Of a stretch of 64,000 bases of DNA, positions 1-8,348 are shown one piece after another. This DNA is from Candidatus Cloacimonadota bacterium (GTDB taxonomy: Bacteria; Cloacimonadota; Cloacimonadia; Cloacimonadales; Cloacimonadaceae): the NCBI GenBank assembly GCA_020532085.1, contig JAJBAV010000001.1, forward strand, positions 1-64,000. Direction: 5' to 3'. A program made the position numbers and the translations under genes. Position 1 is the first letter of the stretch; every line of letters starts with the position of its first letter. Under the pieces are notes generated by a model. It did not search any database. It had not been told where the DNA came from and worked only from the letters and a program-made list of their open reading frames with translations.

Positions 1-105
1 AGACTGTATGACTCTTTGAAACAACTTGAAAAGGCAGTTGTTGACTACTTCGACACAATTACCCCAGAGGTTTTGAGACAATTATGCGCCTGCTCGTATA
101 TATGA
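1..105 (+). CDS. C-terminal end of a probable IS630-like transposase (partial)
   Basis: The first 34 codons read open from the window edge to a TGA at 103-105. The peptide begins RLYDSLKQLEKAVVDYFDTI and continues with a TPEVLRQLC stretch. This resembles the extreme C-terminus of IS630/DDE-type transposases, where a helix with 'LEKAVxxYF' is followed by 'TPExxxxLC'. The catalytic DDE residues would lie outside the window, so the family call rests on about 30 residues. No terminal inverted repeat could be pinned down downstream. It could also be the end of an unrelated helical protein. Confidence 0.4.
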   Translation, partial: RLYDSLKQLEKAVVDYFDTITPEVLRQLCACSYI

Positions 106-480
106 TGTTACAATATGGAACCTGTATAATGCCCAGATGCGAAATACGACAACATGAGGGTGAAGTGGCCGGGCACCCCGCAGAGGAGCGAAGCGGTGCC
201 ACTTTGGCCATTAAGGCCATTTCCCGGGCCCCGGACACGCCTCCCGCCTGATAGCCGCATTTGATGCGATGATCAGGCGGGGGGCGTGGGAGGGGGATGG
301 AAGCGAGCGCTCAAGGCGTGACTGACAGGACATTGCGGTGGGTAAGCATTTTTTCGCCACCAGGCTTTACCCACTCAGTTAGAATGAGAGCCTTAGTTTG
401 TATTGTCTTCAGACGGACCAATTCAGGCCCGGGGCCCAAAATGGCTTTTGGGCTTTTTGCCTTGGCCGAAATCAACCTGA
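106..480. other. Non-coding region with two palindromes
   Basis: No convincing gene was seen here. An imperfect 17-bp palindrome with a 3-nt loop lies at 244-280 (arms CCGCCTGATAGCCGCAT and its near complement). A perfect 8-bp hairpin, GCCCAAAA/TTTTGGGC, lies at 434-453 and is followed by five T on the plus strand. That hairpin has the form of a small plus-strand terminator, but no plus-strand gene ends near it. The flanking DNA is GC-rich and resembles the palindromic filler at 8.9-9.2 kb. Confidence 0.5.
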
Positions 481-1935
481 TCAGACGGAAGCGGAAAGTG
501 TCTTGACTTTGTTCAGATATCCCTGCATGTCAAATTTTCGTTTGAGACCGGCGGAATTCATGTAGCGCACACTTCCGAACACAGCGCGGGATTGCCAGGG
601 CCGGTCATGCTTGCCGAAGCACCAAGCGATGCCGGCAAATGAATTGGGGTCGCGGCCGTCCAACTGGTATTTATTGTTCAGCCACAGCATCAGCTGGAAA
701 GCGGTTTCGGGGTCCGGGGTCCATTCGATGAGCCTCTTTCCCCAATACATGCGCAAGTAGTTGTGCATCTTCCCAGTGCTCACCATCTCCTTTTGGGCCG
801 CGTTCCAGAAAGGATCTGCCGTGGCGGCGGATTCCAGTTCCTCAGCGCTGTAGATATAAGGCCTGGCGTCGAAGATGTGGTCGTTGAGGCTCTGCCTGGC
901 CCAGAGCGGAACGCAGGCGAAGCTATCATAGTCGGGATTGAACCAGCAAAAATTGCAGCTCAGTTCCCTGCGGACAATTAGCTCCTCCAGAAAGGAGGCC
1001 AGCCCGGCCTGATGGGAATCTAGGCCGCTTTTATCGCGGATCAGGCCAGCGGCGGCGTAAGCCGGTACCTCATTGTATTCCAGAGCCGCCAGCGCCACTT
1101 CCAGAGCGGAGAGCTGACCAAAATGCAGCCAGGGGCTAAGATTGCTCTGGATATTCAAAGAGGGATCGTTGCGTTTTTCAGCGTAAAGTCTAAGCCTGTT
1201 GAATAAAAACAGCACCCAGCGTTTGTACGCTTCATTGTAACCACCGCTAAATGAAGTTGACAAACCCACCGAGAGATCGATCCTCAAGTGTTGGGTGGCA
1301 AATTTCCACAAGTGCGCAAACCTCACGCGTGGTTTCACTTCAAGATGGGCGATCGATCCCGGTATGGTTGGTGGCGCTTTGTCTGTTAGACTGTAATCGG
1401 GCCCTTCCACAGGTTCCAGCCAGTTCTCCAAATGCTTCAGGATCTTGCCCCGGATGGTGGCGGCAGAGTATTCCTCCTTGTTCGAAACAATCTCCACCGG
1501 GACCACCGTGTCGCTTTCCACCTCCAGCCAGCGCTCCGGGCCGAGTTTCGCGTAAAGCTGTTCCCGCCAGAGCCGCTGCCAGCGCAGATATCCCCGGTCG
1601 GTCACCACAAATCCGCTCTTCCCGGCGATCGTGGCTATCACTTCATCAGGTTTGCCACTGCAGAGATAAAAGGCGATACCCAGTTCAGACAGCCGCTGCG
1701 CTGTTTCCGCCAAACCTTCCAGCATAAACCGGTAGTGACGGAGATTGGCGTCCGGCACTTCATCACTGAGCACGAAAACCGTTATCAGAGGTATTTGCCA
1801 AGCCGAGGCAAGTTCGGCTGCCTTGTTCAAAGCATGGTTGTAATCCACGCGCTGGCTCTGCTGCATCCAATAGAGCACAAATTCAGTTCTGCCCCTCGTT
1901 GCAGGCATCTGCCCGCTGATCCTGGCTGGGTTCAT
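481..1935 (-). CDS. phr: Class II deoxyribodipyrimidine (CPD) photolyase
   Basis: This is a DNA repair flavoenzyme that splits cyclobutane pyrimidine dimers using blue light. The 484-residue protein opens with the class II N-terminal pattern FVLYWMQQSQRVDYNHAL (antenna/alpha-beta domain). It ends with the class II FAD/DNA-binding signature: LDGRDPNSFAGIAWCFGKHD, then RPW, FGSVRYMN and LKRKFDMQGYL. The length is normal for the class. I chose the ATG at 1935, preceded by GGGGAAAAGAAG as ribosome binding site. An in-frame extension to 2064 has no such site and is not conserved-looking. The gene diverges from the pgs operon and stands alone. Confidence 0.93.
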   Translation of the reverse strand: MNPARISGQMPATRGRTEFVLYWMQQSQRVDYNHALNKAAELASAWQIPLITVFVLSDEVPDANLRHYRFMLEGLAETAQRLSELGIAFYLCSGKPDEVIATIAGKSGFVVTDRGYLRWQRLWREQLYAKLGPERWLEVESDTVVPVEIVSNKEEYSAATIRGKILKHLENWLEPVEGPDYSLTDKAPPTIPGSIAHLEVKPRVRFAHLWKFATQHLRIDLSVGLSTSFSGGYNEAYKRWVLFLFNRLRLYAEKRNDPSLNIQSNLSPWLHFGQLSALEVALAALEYNEVPAYAAAGLIRDKSGLDSHQAGLASFLEELIVRRELSCNFCWFNPDYDSFACVPLWARQSLNDHIFDARPYIYSAEELESAATADPFWNAAQKEMVSTGKMHNYLRMYWGKRLIEWTPDPETAFQLMLWLNNKYQLDGRDPNSFAGIAWCFGKHDRPWQSRAVFGSVRYMNSAGLKRKFDMQGYLNKVKTLSASV

Positions 1936-2133
1936 CTTCTTTTCCCCGTTAACTGTGGTTTTTGCTGGACAATATCCGCGCGGGCGGAATTGTGTCAACC
2001 GATATCCCCCCGTAAGTGTTTCCCCAGTCTCAGGAAAACAGCGGGGCTGGAACGAAAGTTGCATTGGTTGGCTCGTAATGAAGCTGCAAAGATCGTCTCA
2101 AACCAGCCTGAAATAGTGAACAAATGAGGAAAG

Positions 2134-3333
2134 ATGACCGTTTTGATCATTGCGACGGTGCTCCTGATAGCCTTTTGGACCCATGAATTCTGGCGGCACC
2201 AGCGCAACGTGAAAGCAATCCCCGTGCGGATCCACGTGAACGGGACCCGAGGGAAATCCAGCGTAACCCGTCTGATCGCGGCCGGGCTTCGCGCCGGCGG
2301 CAAACGCACGGTGGCCAAGATCACCGGCACCCTGCCGCGCGTGGTGCTTCCGGACGGACGGGAGGCCGCGATCATACGCCTGATGGGAGCGAATATCATC
2401 GAACAGAAGTACATTTTCCGCCACGCCGTGAGCGATAAGCCGGACGCCATTGTGGTTGAATGCATGGCCGTGAACCCGGTTTTCCAGTGGATCACGGAGC
2501 GCAAGTTCGTGCGCAGCACCATCAGCGTGATCACGAACTGCCGCGCCGACCATCTGGACCTGATGGGTTCCACGGAACAGAGCGTGGCGATGTGCCTCAG
2601 CAACACCATCCCCCACGGCGGCAACTGCTACACGGCGGAAAACGTTCACTTCGGCCTGCTGGAAAAGGTTGCCCACAAACGTCATTGCCAGATCCACAAG
2701 GTGCGCCCCGTGGATGTGACCACCAAGGAACTGGCGCAGTTTCGCTACATCGAGCATGCAGAAAACGTGCAGCTCGCTTTGGCCGTCTGCGCCGAAGCGG
2801 GAATTCCCCGCGATGTTGCGCTGCGAGGCATGCAGAGTGCCAATCCCGATCCCGGCGCCCTGCGCAAGTATGTGATCCACGAAGGCCATAAACTGATCAC
2901 CTTTTACAACGTTTTTGCCGCCAATGATCCCGATTCCACCGCCCGCGTGATCGACATGGTCACCGGCCATCTCAGCAACGTGGCCAAGATCGTCATCCTG
3001 AACAGCCGGGCCGACCGGCTCTTCCGCTCGCACCAACTGGTGGACGCGGTCATCAAGCTGGATTATTCTTTTCTGCTGCTCACCGGCGAGATTTGCGACA
3101 AGGTGGAAGCCTACGCCCTCCAGGCCGGGGTCCCCAAAAACAAGCTCATCACTCTCGGCGAGCCGCTGCCGGAGGAGATCTACCGCAAGGTGGTGGAACT
3201 CACCTCCGGCGAATCCCACGTGCTGGGGATCGGCAACATGGCCGGCAGCAAAAAATATGGCGCGCAGATCGTTGCGCATTTCAAGCATAAATCGAGAAAG
3301 CAAAATGAGGAATTAAAGTGGTTGAAGCAGTAA
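2134..3333 (+). CDS. pgsB: Poly-gamma-glutamate synthase subunit PgsB/CapB
   Basis: ATP-dependent amide ligase of the Mur-ligase-like CapB/PgsB family; with PgsC it polymerises glutamate through gamma-linkages at the inner membrane. The 399-residue protein has an N-terminal membrane segment (about residues 3-17) and a P-loop GTRGKSS at residues 37-43. This is followed by the conserved KITGT, the EC-MAVNP motif and the TNCRADHLD motif typical of CapB. The start is ATG at 2134 behind ATGAGGAAAG. It is first in a tightly packed plus-strand operon and overlaps pgsC by 16 bp, which suggests coupled translation of the two subunits. Confidence 0.93.
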   Translation: MTVLIIATVLLIAFWTHEFWRHQRNVKAIPVRIHVNGTRGKSSVTRLIAAGLRAGGKRTVAKITGTLPRVVLPDGREAAIIRLMGANIIEQKYIFRHAVSDKPDAIVVECMAVNPVFQWITERKFVRSTISVITNCRADHLDLMGSTEQSVAMCLSNTIPHGGNCYTAENVHFGLLEKVAHKRHCQIHKVRPVDVTTKELAQFRYIEHAENVQLALAVCAEAGIPRDVALRGMQSANPDPGALRKYVIHEGHKLITFYNVFAANDPDSTARVIDMVTGHLSNVAKIVILNSRADRLFRSHQLVDAVIKLDYSFLLLTGEICDKVEAYALQAGVPKNKLITLGEPLPEEIYRKVVELTSGESHVLGIGNMAGSKKYGAQIVAHFKHKSRKQNEELKWLKQ

Positions 3334-3773
3334 TTCAGGCCGCGGTTGGCCTGGGCGTGATCATCAGCCTGATCTTCAGCGAGATGCTGGGCGCTTCCGC
3401 CGGCGGGATCGTTGTGCCTGGCTATCTGGCCCTCTATCTGGACAAGCCCATGCAGATCCTGGGTACCCTGGCGGTGAGTTTGCTCACCTGGGGGATCATC
3501 CGGATCATCTCCCAATTCACGCTGATGTTCGGCAAACGCCGCATGGTCCTGAGCATTTTGATCGGATTCATCCTCGGCTGGGCCACCCGGCTGCTTGTGT
3601 TTCAAAACATCACGGTCTATACTTTTCAGATGCAGTCCATCGGCTACATCGTGCCCGGCCTCATCGCTAACTGGTTCGAGCGCCAGGGCTTCGTGAAAAC
3701 CATCACCACCATGGGCATTGCCGCCATCGTTGTGCGTCTGGCCCTGATGGTGATCTTCAACGGGGAGGTCTAA
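3318..3773 (+). CDS. pgsC: Poly-gamma-glutamate biosynthesis protein PgsC/CapC
   Basis: Small integral membrane partner of PgsB. The 151-residue sequence is almost entirely hydrophobic, with four to five membrane segments. It has the family-typical GASAGGIVVPGYLALYL near the N-terminus and a repeated-looking 'SIGYIVPGLIANWFERQGF' near residue 110. The start is GTG at 3318, placed seven bases after a GAGG ribosome binding site that lies inside the end of pgsB. Size and order match the CapB-CapC pair of known PGA loci. No CapA/PgsA gene follows; instead a PgsW-type gene does. Confidence 0.92.
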   Translation: MVEAVIQAAVGLGVIISLIFSEMLGASAGGIVVPGYLALYLDKPMQILGTLAVSLLTWGIIRIISQFTLMFGKRRMVLSILIGFILGWATRLLVFQNITVYTFQMQSIGYIVPGLIANWFERQGFVKTITTMGIAAIVVRLALMVIFNGEV

Positions 3774-3775
3774 GC

Positions 3776-4897
3776 ATGTACCGCCCCTCCCTCAAATCCG
3801 GTTGGTCGCTGATCCTGCTCTTCGCGCTCAGCCTCGTCCTCTTCCTCATCGCCCACTTCAGCTACGTGACCATCAAGGCCGATTTCCACGAAGAAAAAGT
3901 GGCGGCCGCCCAAACCATGGCCGCCTTCATCGACAGCCTGAGAGCTGAACAGCAAAACCTCGGCATCCCCTTCGATCCCATCAACGATCCTTTCCAGACC
4001 GGCCTGATCGGCATCGCCCGCAGCACCATCACCACCGATCGCGGCTTGCTCTCGGAAAAACAGGCCGCCCTCAATCCCAATCTGGCCGCGGTCTTCGTGG
4101 AAGAATTTTCCCGTCAGGGCCTCAAAGCCGGCGATCACGTGGCTGTGGCCATCACCGGCTCCAATCCGGGAGCGAACCTGGCCCTCTATGCCGCCCTCGA
4201 GGCGATGGAACTGGAACCCGCCATCATTGCGGCCCTCTCCTCCGCATCTTATGGCGCCAACCTGGAAGAATACACCTGGCTGGACATGGAGGCCATCCTC
4301 AAAGATAAAGGCCTGATCGATTTCGGCTGTCAATACGCCTCCCTCGGCGGCAAGGACGACCTCGGCATCGGGCTTTCCGACCCTGGCATCGCGGCTTTGT
4401 TCGATGCCATGTCCCGCAACGGTGTGGGCCAGATCCTCGGCGCCACCCTGGCCGACAACGTTCAAGCCCGCGTGAGCGCCTACAATCAGCTGCTGCCGGA
4501 AGGAAAGCGCTACCGCCTGTTCGTGAATCTGGGCCGCGGCCTGGCTAATGTGGGCAGCATCCCGAATGCCAACCAGATCCGCGAAGGCCTCAATCCCAAA
4601 CTGGCCGAGGAGCAGTTCGATCCCGAAGGCGTGATGATGATCATGGCCCGCGAGGGCGTTCCGGTCTTCAGCATGCAGCATCCCCGCCGCTGGATCCGCC
4701 GTTATAAGCTGGAGGACGCTTCCGGCCAGATGCCGGAGCCAGGTGTGGGCCCTGCTTTCAGCCAGAAAAAGCACAACGTCACCGTGGCCGCCATTTGCCT
4801 CGCCCTGCTGGTGGCCGCCATCATCGCGGTGATCATCCTCGACCGCCACGACCGCCATTTCATGGCCAACATCGTGGATCCCGATGAAGAATTATGA
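3776..4897 (+). CDS. pgsW: Poly-gamma-glutamate system protein PgsW-like
   Basis: This 373-residue protein has an N-terminal membrane anchor (about residues 10-30), a large predicted periplasmic domain and a second membrane segment near residues 340-360. It thus resembles the 'poly-gamma-glutamate system protein' family found beside pgsB and pgsC in Gram-negative bacteria. It contains GDHVAVAITGSNPGANLALY and a GGKDDLGIGL loop. The biochemical role of the family is not established. Translation starts at an ATG just after the pgsC stop, with GGGAGG as ribosome binding site. Its position between pgsC and two envelope proteins supports a role in PGA export or anchoring. Confidence 0.82.
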   Translation: MYRPSLKSGWSLILLFALSLVLFLIAHFSYVTIKADFHEEKVAAAQTMAAFIDSLRAEQQNLGIPFDPINDPFQTGLIGIARSTITTDRGLLSEKQAALNPNLAAVFVEEFSRQGLKAGDHVAVAITGSNPGANLALYAALEAMELEPAIIAALSSASYGANLEEYTWLDMEAILKDKGLIDFGCQYASLGGKDDLGIGLSDPGIAALFDAMSRNGVGQILGATLADNVQARVSAYNQLLPEGKRYRLFVNLGRGLANVGSIPNANQIREGLNPKLAEEQFDPEGVMMIMAREGVPVFSMQHPRRWIRRYKLEDASGQMPEPGVGPAFSQKKHNVTVAAICLALLVAAIIAVIILDRHDRHFMANIVDPDEEL

Positions 4898-4910
4898 TTT
4901 TGGAGCATAA

Positions 4911-5726
4911 ATGTTCAAACGCCTGATCCTTGCCCTGGTCTGCCTCGCGGCCCTGTCCGCGCTGGCCGCGAAGGTCAAGCCCCTCAGTTTCACCGATCCC
5001 GGCAACCGCCGTCTGCTTAAGACCGAAGCCGGTAACCACTGGTATTACCGTTCCCTGCCGGAAAGGTCCATGACCCTCAACGTTGAGGGCATTGACGCCA
5101 TCCAGCTGCGTTCCTTCGGATTGGATGACCTGCGCAAACCGCAGGTGATCACCATCATCGGCAAAGAAAAAAGGACCTGGGACCTCAGCCTGGAGCAGCG
5201 CCTCGACGGCTATTACATCTACCGCGAGTTCAGCCTACCCATCCCCACCGGCACCAAGACCATGGAACTCCTCTGCTATGAGCGCGGCATCTATTTCCGC
5301 GCCTTCCACAGCGTTAAGGCCGCGCCCAAGCCCAAGCCCGCCAAACCGACCAACCTCGCCATCAAAGCCCACGGCGGCGTGATCACCATCTGCCATAACG
5401 GCACGGACAGCCCCTACTACGTTTTCAATACCTCCCAGGGGATGAAATTCACCCTCAACAACGGCCGCGCCGCCAACCTCTATGTGCGGGCCAGATTGCT
5501 GGACCGCAGCCTGCCTGTCTTTCAGCTTTTCCGCGATGGCGTTCTGCTGGACACCAAAGAGTTCACCCTGCGCCGTAGCACCAAATACAAAGCCGTGGGC
5601 GTGGAACATCTCACCACCGGCATGAAGATCGAAATCCCGGGGCAAAGCGGCCCCGCCGAATATGAACTGCGCGCTGTGAGCGACCACATGTTTTTCGCCC
5701 GGCCGGTGCTGCGCAAGGCCAATTGA
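4911..5726 (+). CDS. Secreted protein of unknown function in the pgs operon
   Basis: The 271-residue product starts with a clear signal peptide (MFKRLILALVCLAALSALAA, cleavage around residue 20). The mature part is rich in beta strands and basic residues and has a lysine/proline linker (AAPKPKPAKPT) near residue 140 that separates two domains. I do not recognise a family. It is 13 bp downstream of pgsW behind TTGGAGCATAA. The next gene's ribosome binding site overlaps its stop codon, so it is almost surely part of the same transcript. A periplasmic scaffold linking the polymer system to the beta-barrel that follows is conceivable, but this is inference from position. Confidence 0.75.
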   Translation: MFKRLILALVCLAALSALAAKVKPLSFTDPGNRRLLKTEAGNHWYYRSLPERSMTLNVEGIDAIQLRSFGLDDLRKPQVITIIGKEKRTWDLSLEQRLDGYYIYREFSLPIPTGTKTMELLCYERGIYFRAFHSVKAAPKPKPAKPTNLAIKAHGGVITICHNGTDSPYYVFNTSQGMKFTLNNGRAANLYVRARLLDRSLPVFQLFRDGVLLDTKEFTLRRSTKYKAVGVEHLTTGMKIEIPGQSGPAEYELRAVSDHMFFARPVLRKAN

Positions 5727-5734
5727 GGATCAGC

Positions 5735-6868
5735 ATGCCCGAACCCCGCAAACAGGAACCGCAGGGACCCGCTCCTGAAGATCAGGCCGGGATCCCGCCG
5801 GATAAAAACCGCCAGCCGGACCAGGATGAGCGCCAGCCTTCGAAGCAGCCGGTGAAGCCGCCCCGCAACATCGTACCCATCATCATGGGACTGGCCCTCT
5901 TTCTGCTTTTCACGCCCCGTGCCCTCTCTGCCCAACTGGACATCGGCGTCTCGCTGGGAACAACCTACTCGGACAACGTGTTCCAGCTCTCGGAGTACGA
6001 CCTGGGCCGCTGGGACCACAGCCATCCCAACCTGAATTACGTGAACACCACCGACGACCTCAGCATCAAGGCCCGCTTCGACCTGGCCTATCCCATTCGC
6101 TACCAGTGGTGGAAGATAATTCCATCCGTAACCGCCACCATCTCCCAAAACGTTTCCAATCCGGACAAACAGCGCCAGGACGCCCTCTTCCGCCTCCGCG
6201 TGGAACGCTATTACTGGAATTTCACAGCCCTCTACGGCTATTACCCAGAAAATTACGTGCGCAGCTACGTGGACACCGACGGCACCCAAAACCTTGAAAA
6301 ATACAGCTATGCCCGCAATCTCTACCGCGGCGACCTCAACCTCAAGCCCTTCAAAAACGCCACGATCCAGCTCCATGGACGCTATGAGCAGTACTATTAC
6401 AACCAGTACTTCACCGAGTACGACGCCAACGCCACCACCCTCGGCCTCGGCGCCCGCTATGCCTTTCCCGCCTTCAGCCTCGGCGCCAACTACCGCTACC
6501 GCGTTTATGACAACCACCGCCACGACGCCGAGGACGGCAGCTACGCCAGCAACCGCTACAGCGGGAACATCCGCCTTAAAAGCACTCCCCTGAACAACGA
6601 CAAACCCGACAGCCCCACCTTTTATCCCGAGCTCACCCTCTCCTACGAGGAGCGCTTCTTCCAATCCCTGGACCCCTGGTATGGCGGCCGCGCCGATTTC
6701 ATCTACAACACCTCCGCCGCCTTCAATTTCGATTTTGGCCCCAGTTGGAATTTAAAGCTTGACTACTCTCACGCCTACAGGAATGTAGAATCACCTGTGG
6801 AAGAAGTCTGCCGCGCCAGGGAATACAGCGAGAACAAGGTCTCTGCCACAGTCAAATACAGCTTTTAG
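5735..6868 (+). CDS. Predicted outer-membrane beta-barrel protein in the pgs operon
   Basis: The 377-residue protein has an odd N-terminus: about 45 residues rich in proline, glutamine and charge, then a hydrophobic stretch (IVPIIMGLALFLLF) ending in ALSAQ. This looks like a signal sequence placed internally. The rest is a run of alternating aromatic/polar strands (for example YYWNFTALYGYYPENY and LHGRYEQYYYNQYF) and ends in KVSATVKYSF, a terminal aromatic as in barrel proteins. The ATG at 5735 follows TGAGGATCAGC, whose TGA is the stop of the preceding gene. An ATG-less upstream TTG at 5723 is less likely. A possible job is export of poly-gamma-glutamate across the outer membrane. Confidence 0.75.
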   Translation: MPEPRKQEPQGPAPEDQAGIPPDKNRQPDQDERQPSKQPVKPPRNIVPIIMGLALFLLFTPRALSAQLDIGVSLGTTYSDNVFQLSEYDLGRWDHSHPNLNYVNTTDDLSIKARFDLAYPIRYQWWKIIPSVTATISQNVSNPDKQRQDALFRLRVERYYWNFTALYGYYPENYVRSYVDTDGTQNLEKYSYARNLYRGDLNLKPFKNATIQLHGRYEQYYYNQYFTEYDANATTLGLGARYAFPAFSLGANYRYRVYDNHRHDAEDGSYASNRYSGNIRLKSTPLNNDKPDSPTFYPELTLSYEERFFQSLDPWYGGRADFIYNTSAAFNFDFGPSWNLKLDYSHAYRNVESPVEEVCRAREYSENKVSATVKYSF

Positions 6869-6877
6869 GTGAGCACC

Positions 6878-7207
6878 ATGGAATTCAGAAAAGAAAGCGA
6901 CGTCAAAAAGATCCGCGAACTCCTCGATCTTTCCGAAAACCACAAGATCGAGCTGCGTCACTACAAAAACCCCGTCCTGGTCTGGGCGGTGGCGGACGGC
7001 ACGGCCTACTACACCATCTGGGAAAACGAGCTGCTGGAACGCTACGGCCTCGCCAACGTGGACGGCTGGGACTTTGAGGAAGACCTGCTCTTCTGTCCGG
7101 ACTGGATGGAGGATGACAACGAAGACGATGACGACCTGGACGACGATGACGACGAGGACCTGGGGCTGATCTGCGATTTCAAGCTGCCGCCCCCGGAAAA
7201 GAAATAG
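6878..7207 (+). CDS. Small acidic protein of unknown function
   Basis: This 109-residue cytoplasmic protein begins with a helical, charged segment (KESDVKKIRELLDLSENHKI). It has a short beta-rich core (NPVLVWAVADGTAYYTIW) and then a run of aspartate and glutamate between roughly residues 80 and 100, followed by LGLICDFKLPPPEKK. I know no family for it. The ATG at 6878 is preceded by AGGTGAGCACC; a GTG at 6869 is also in frame. It sits 9 bp after the beta-barrel gene and 14 bp before gpsA, so it is co-transcribed. The acidic tract could mimic nucleic acid or bind cations. Confidence 0.65.
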   Translation: MEFRKESDVKKIRELLDLSENHKIELRHYKNPVLVWAVADGTAYYTIWENELLERYGLANVDGWDFEEDLLFCPDWMEDDNEDDDDLDDDDDEDLGLICDFKLPPPEKK

Positions 7208-7221
7208 ACGAGGATTAGCGC

Positions 7222-8241
7222 ATGCGGGTCGCGGTGATCGGCGGAGGAGGTTGGGGCCTGGCTTTGGCCAATCTTCTGGCTGAAAACGCCCATCCGGTGA
7301 TGGTTTGGGAGCACGATCCCGCCTTTTTGCAGACCTTGCTTGCCACTCGCTCCAATCCCCTGCTCCTGGCCAACCTCAGCCTGCCCGAAACAGTCCTTTT
7401 CACCGGCGATTTCCATGCCCTGGCGGATTTCCAGCCTCAGCTTGTGGTCCTGGCCACCCCTACCCAGTTCATCCGTGCCACCCTGGAGGGAATTCCTCCT
7501 GCCGCCGCGGACCGGATCTGGGCTGCGGAAAATCTCAAGGCCGTGGTCAACGTGGCCAAGGGCATCGAGGAAAACACGCTGCTCACCCCCAGCGGAATTC
7601 TGCGTGAACTTCTCCCCGCCGCTGTCCAGGACAGGTTCTGCTCCCTCTCCGGACCCAGCCACGCCGAAGAAGTGGCCCGCCGGGTACCCACCACAGTGGT
7701 AATCGCCGGAGCGGATGACGAACTGCTCAGCGAACTCCAAACCGTTTTCAGCAACAGCTTTTTCCGCGCCTACAGAAGCACCGACCTCACCGGCGTGGAG
7801 ATGGGCGGCGCGGTGAAAAACGTGATCGCCATCGCCGCCGGGATCGTTACCGGGCTTGGCTTTGGCGACAACACCATGGGCGCGTTGCTCACCCGCGGGC
7901 TGGTGGAGATCCAAAGGCTGGGTGTGGCCCGCGGCGCCAAAGCGGAAACTTTTTTGGGCCTCTCCGGCGTGGGCGACCTCATCACTACAGCCATCTCTCC
8001 CCACAGCCGCAACCGCCACGTGGGCTTCGAGATCGGCTCCGGACGCAAACTCAGCGCCATCATCACCGAAATGAAAATGGTCGCTGAAGGCGTGGCCACC
8101 ACCCGCTCCGTCCACGCCCTGGCCACCCGCGCCAATGTGGAAATGCCCATCATCGCCCAAGTTTACGCCACCCTTTACCAAGACAAGGATCCCCGCCAAG
8201 CCATCCTCGAACTCATGACCCGCGAATTGAAAGCGGAATAA
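7222..8241 (+). CDS. gpsA: NAD(P)-dependent glycerol-3-phosphate dehydrogenase
   Basis: Makes sn-glycerol 3-phosphate from dihydroxyacetone phosphate for phospholipid synthesis, in the cytosol. The 339 residues carry the N-terminal Rossmann signature VIGGGGWGLALA. They also carry the family motifs NVAKGIEENT, SLSGPSHAEEV, GAVKNVIAIAAGIVTGLGFGDN (with the catalytic Lys) and SGVGDLITTA, and SRNRHVGFEIGSG. The start is ATG 7222, after GAGGATTAGCGC. It is the last gene of the plus-strand pgs transcript. A very long hairpin follows 18 bp after its stop codon. Confidence 0.96.
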   Translation: MRVAVIGGGGWGLALANLLAENAHPVMVWEHDPAFLQTLLATRSNPLLLANLSLPETVLFTGDFHALADFQPQLVVLATPTQFIRATLEGIPPAAADRIWAAENLKAVVNVAKGIEENTLLTPSGILRELLPAAVQDRFCSLSGPSHAEEVARRVPTTVVIAGADDELLSELQTVFSNSFFRAYRSTDLTGVEMGGAVKNVIAIAAGIVTGLGFGDNTMGALLTRGLVEIQRLGVARGAKAETFLGLSGVGDLITTAISPHSRNRHVGFEIGSGRKLSAIITEMKMVAEGVATTRSVHALATRANVEMPIIAQVYATLYQDKDPRQAILELMTRELKAE

Positions 8242-8259
8242 ACCTCGTTTCCCCTGTCG

Positions 8260-8348
8260 GCTCCCAATATCAATACGGTATCAATACGGAATCAATACGG
8301 ATTTCATCCGTAATGATTCCGTATTGATACCGTATTGATATTGGGAGC
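8260..8348. repeat. 43-bp-arm hairpin built from 11-bp tandem words (ORF-less cassette or mini-element)
   Basis: Arms at 8260-8302 and 8306-8348 are complementary over 43 bp with a single mismatch and a 3-nt loop (TTC). Each arm contains three tandem copies of an 11-bp word of the type CAATACGGTAT / CAATACGGAAT / CAATACGGATT. There is no U tract, so it is not a normal intrinsic terminator, although an RNA copy would fold very stably. Its place (18 bp after the gpsA stop) and its word-repeat make-up resemble the arms of the GxxExxY cassettes elsewhere in the window. Confidence 0.85.

Noticed and set aside
434-458. Plus-strand hairpin with T5 as a terminator
   Set aside because: The shape fits, but no plus-strand gene ends before it, and the photolyase gene runs the other way, for which it lacks a U tract.
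297-506. Plus-strand reading frame of 69 codons
   Set aside because: No ribosome binding site, GC-rich filler sequence, and overlap with the photolyase 3' end; no family-like sequence.
8260-8348. Long hairpin as a simple gpsA terminator
   Set aside because: It lacks a U tract on either strand and has a word-repeat internal structure; kept as a repeat element instead.
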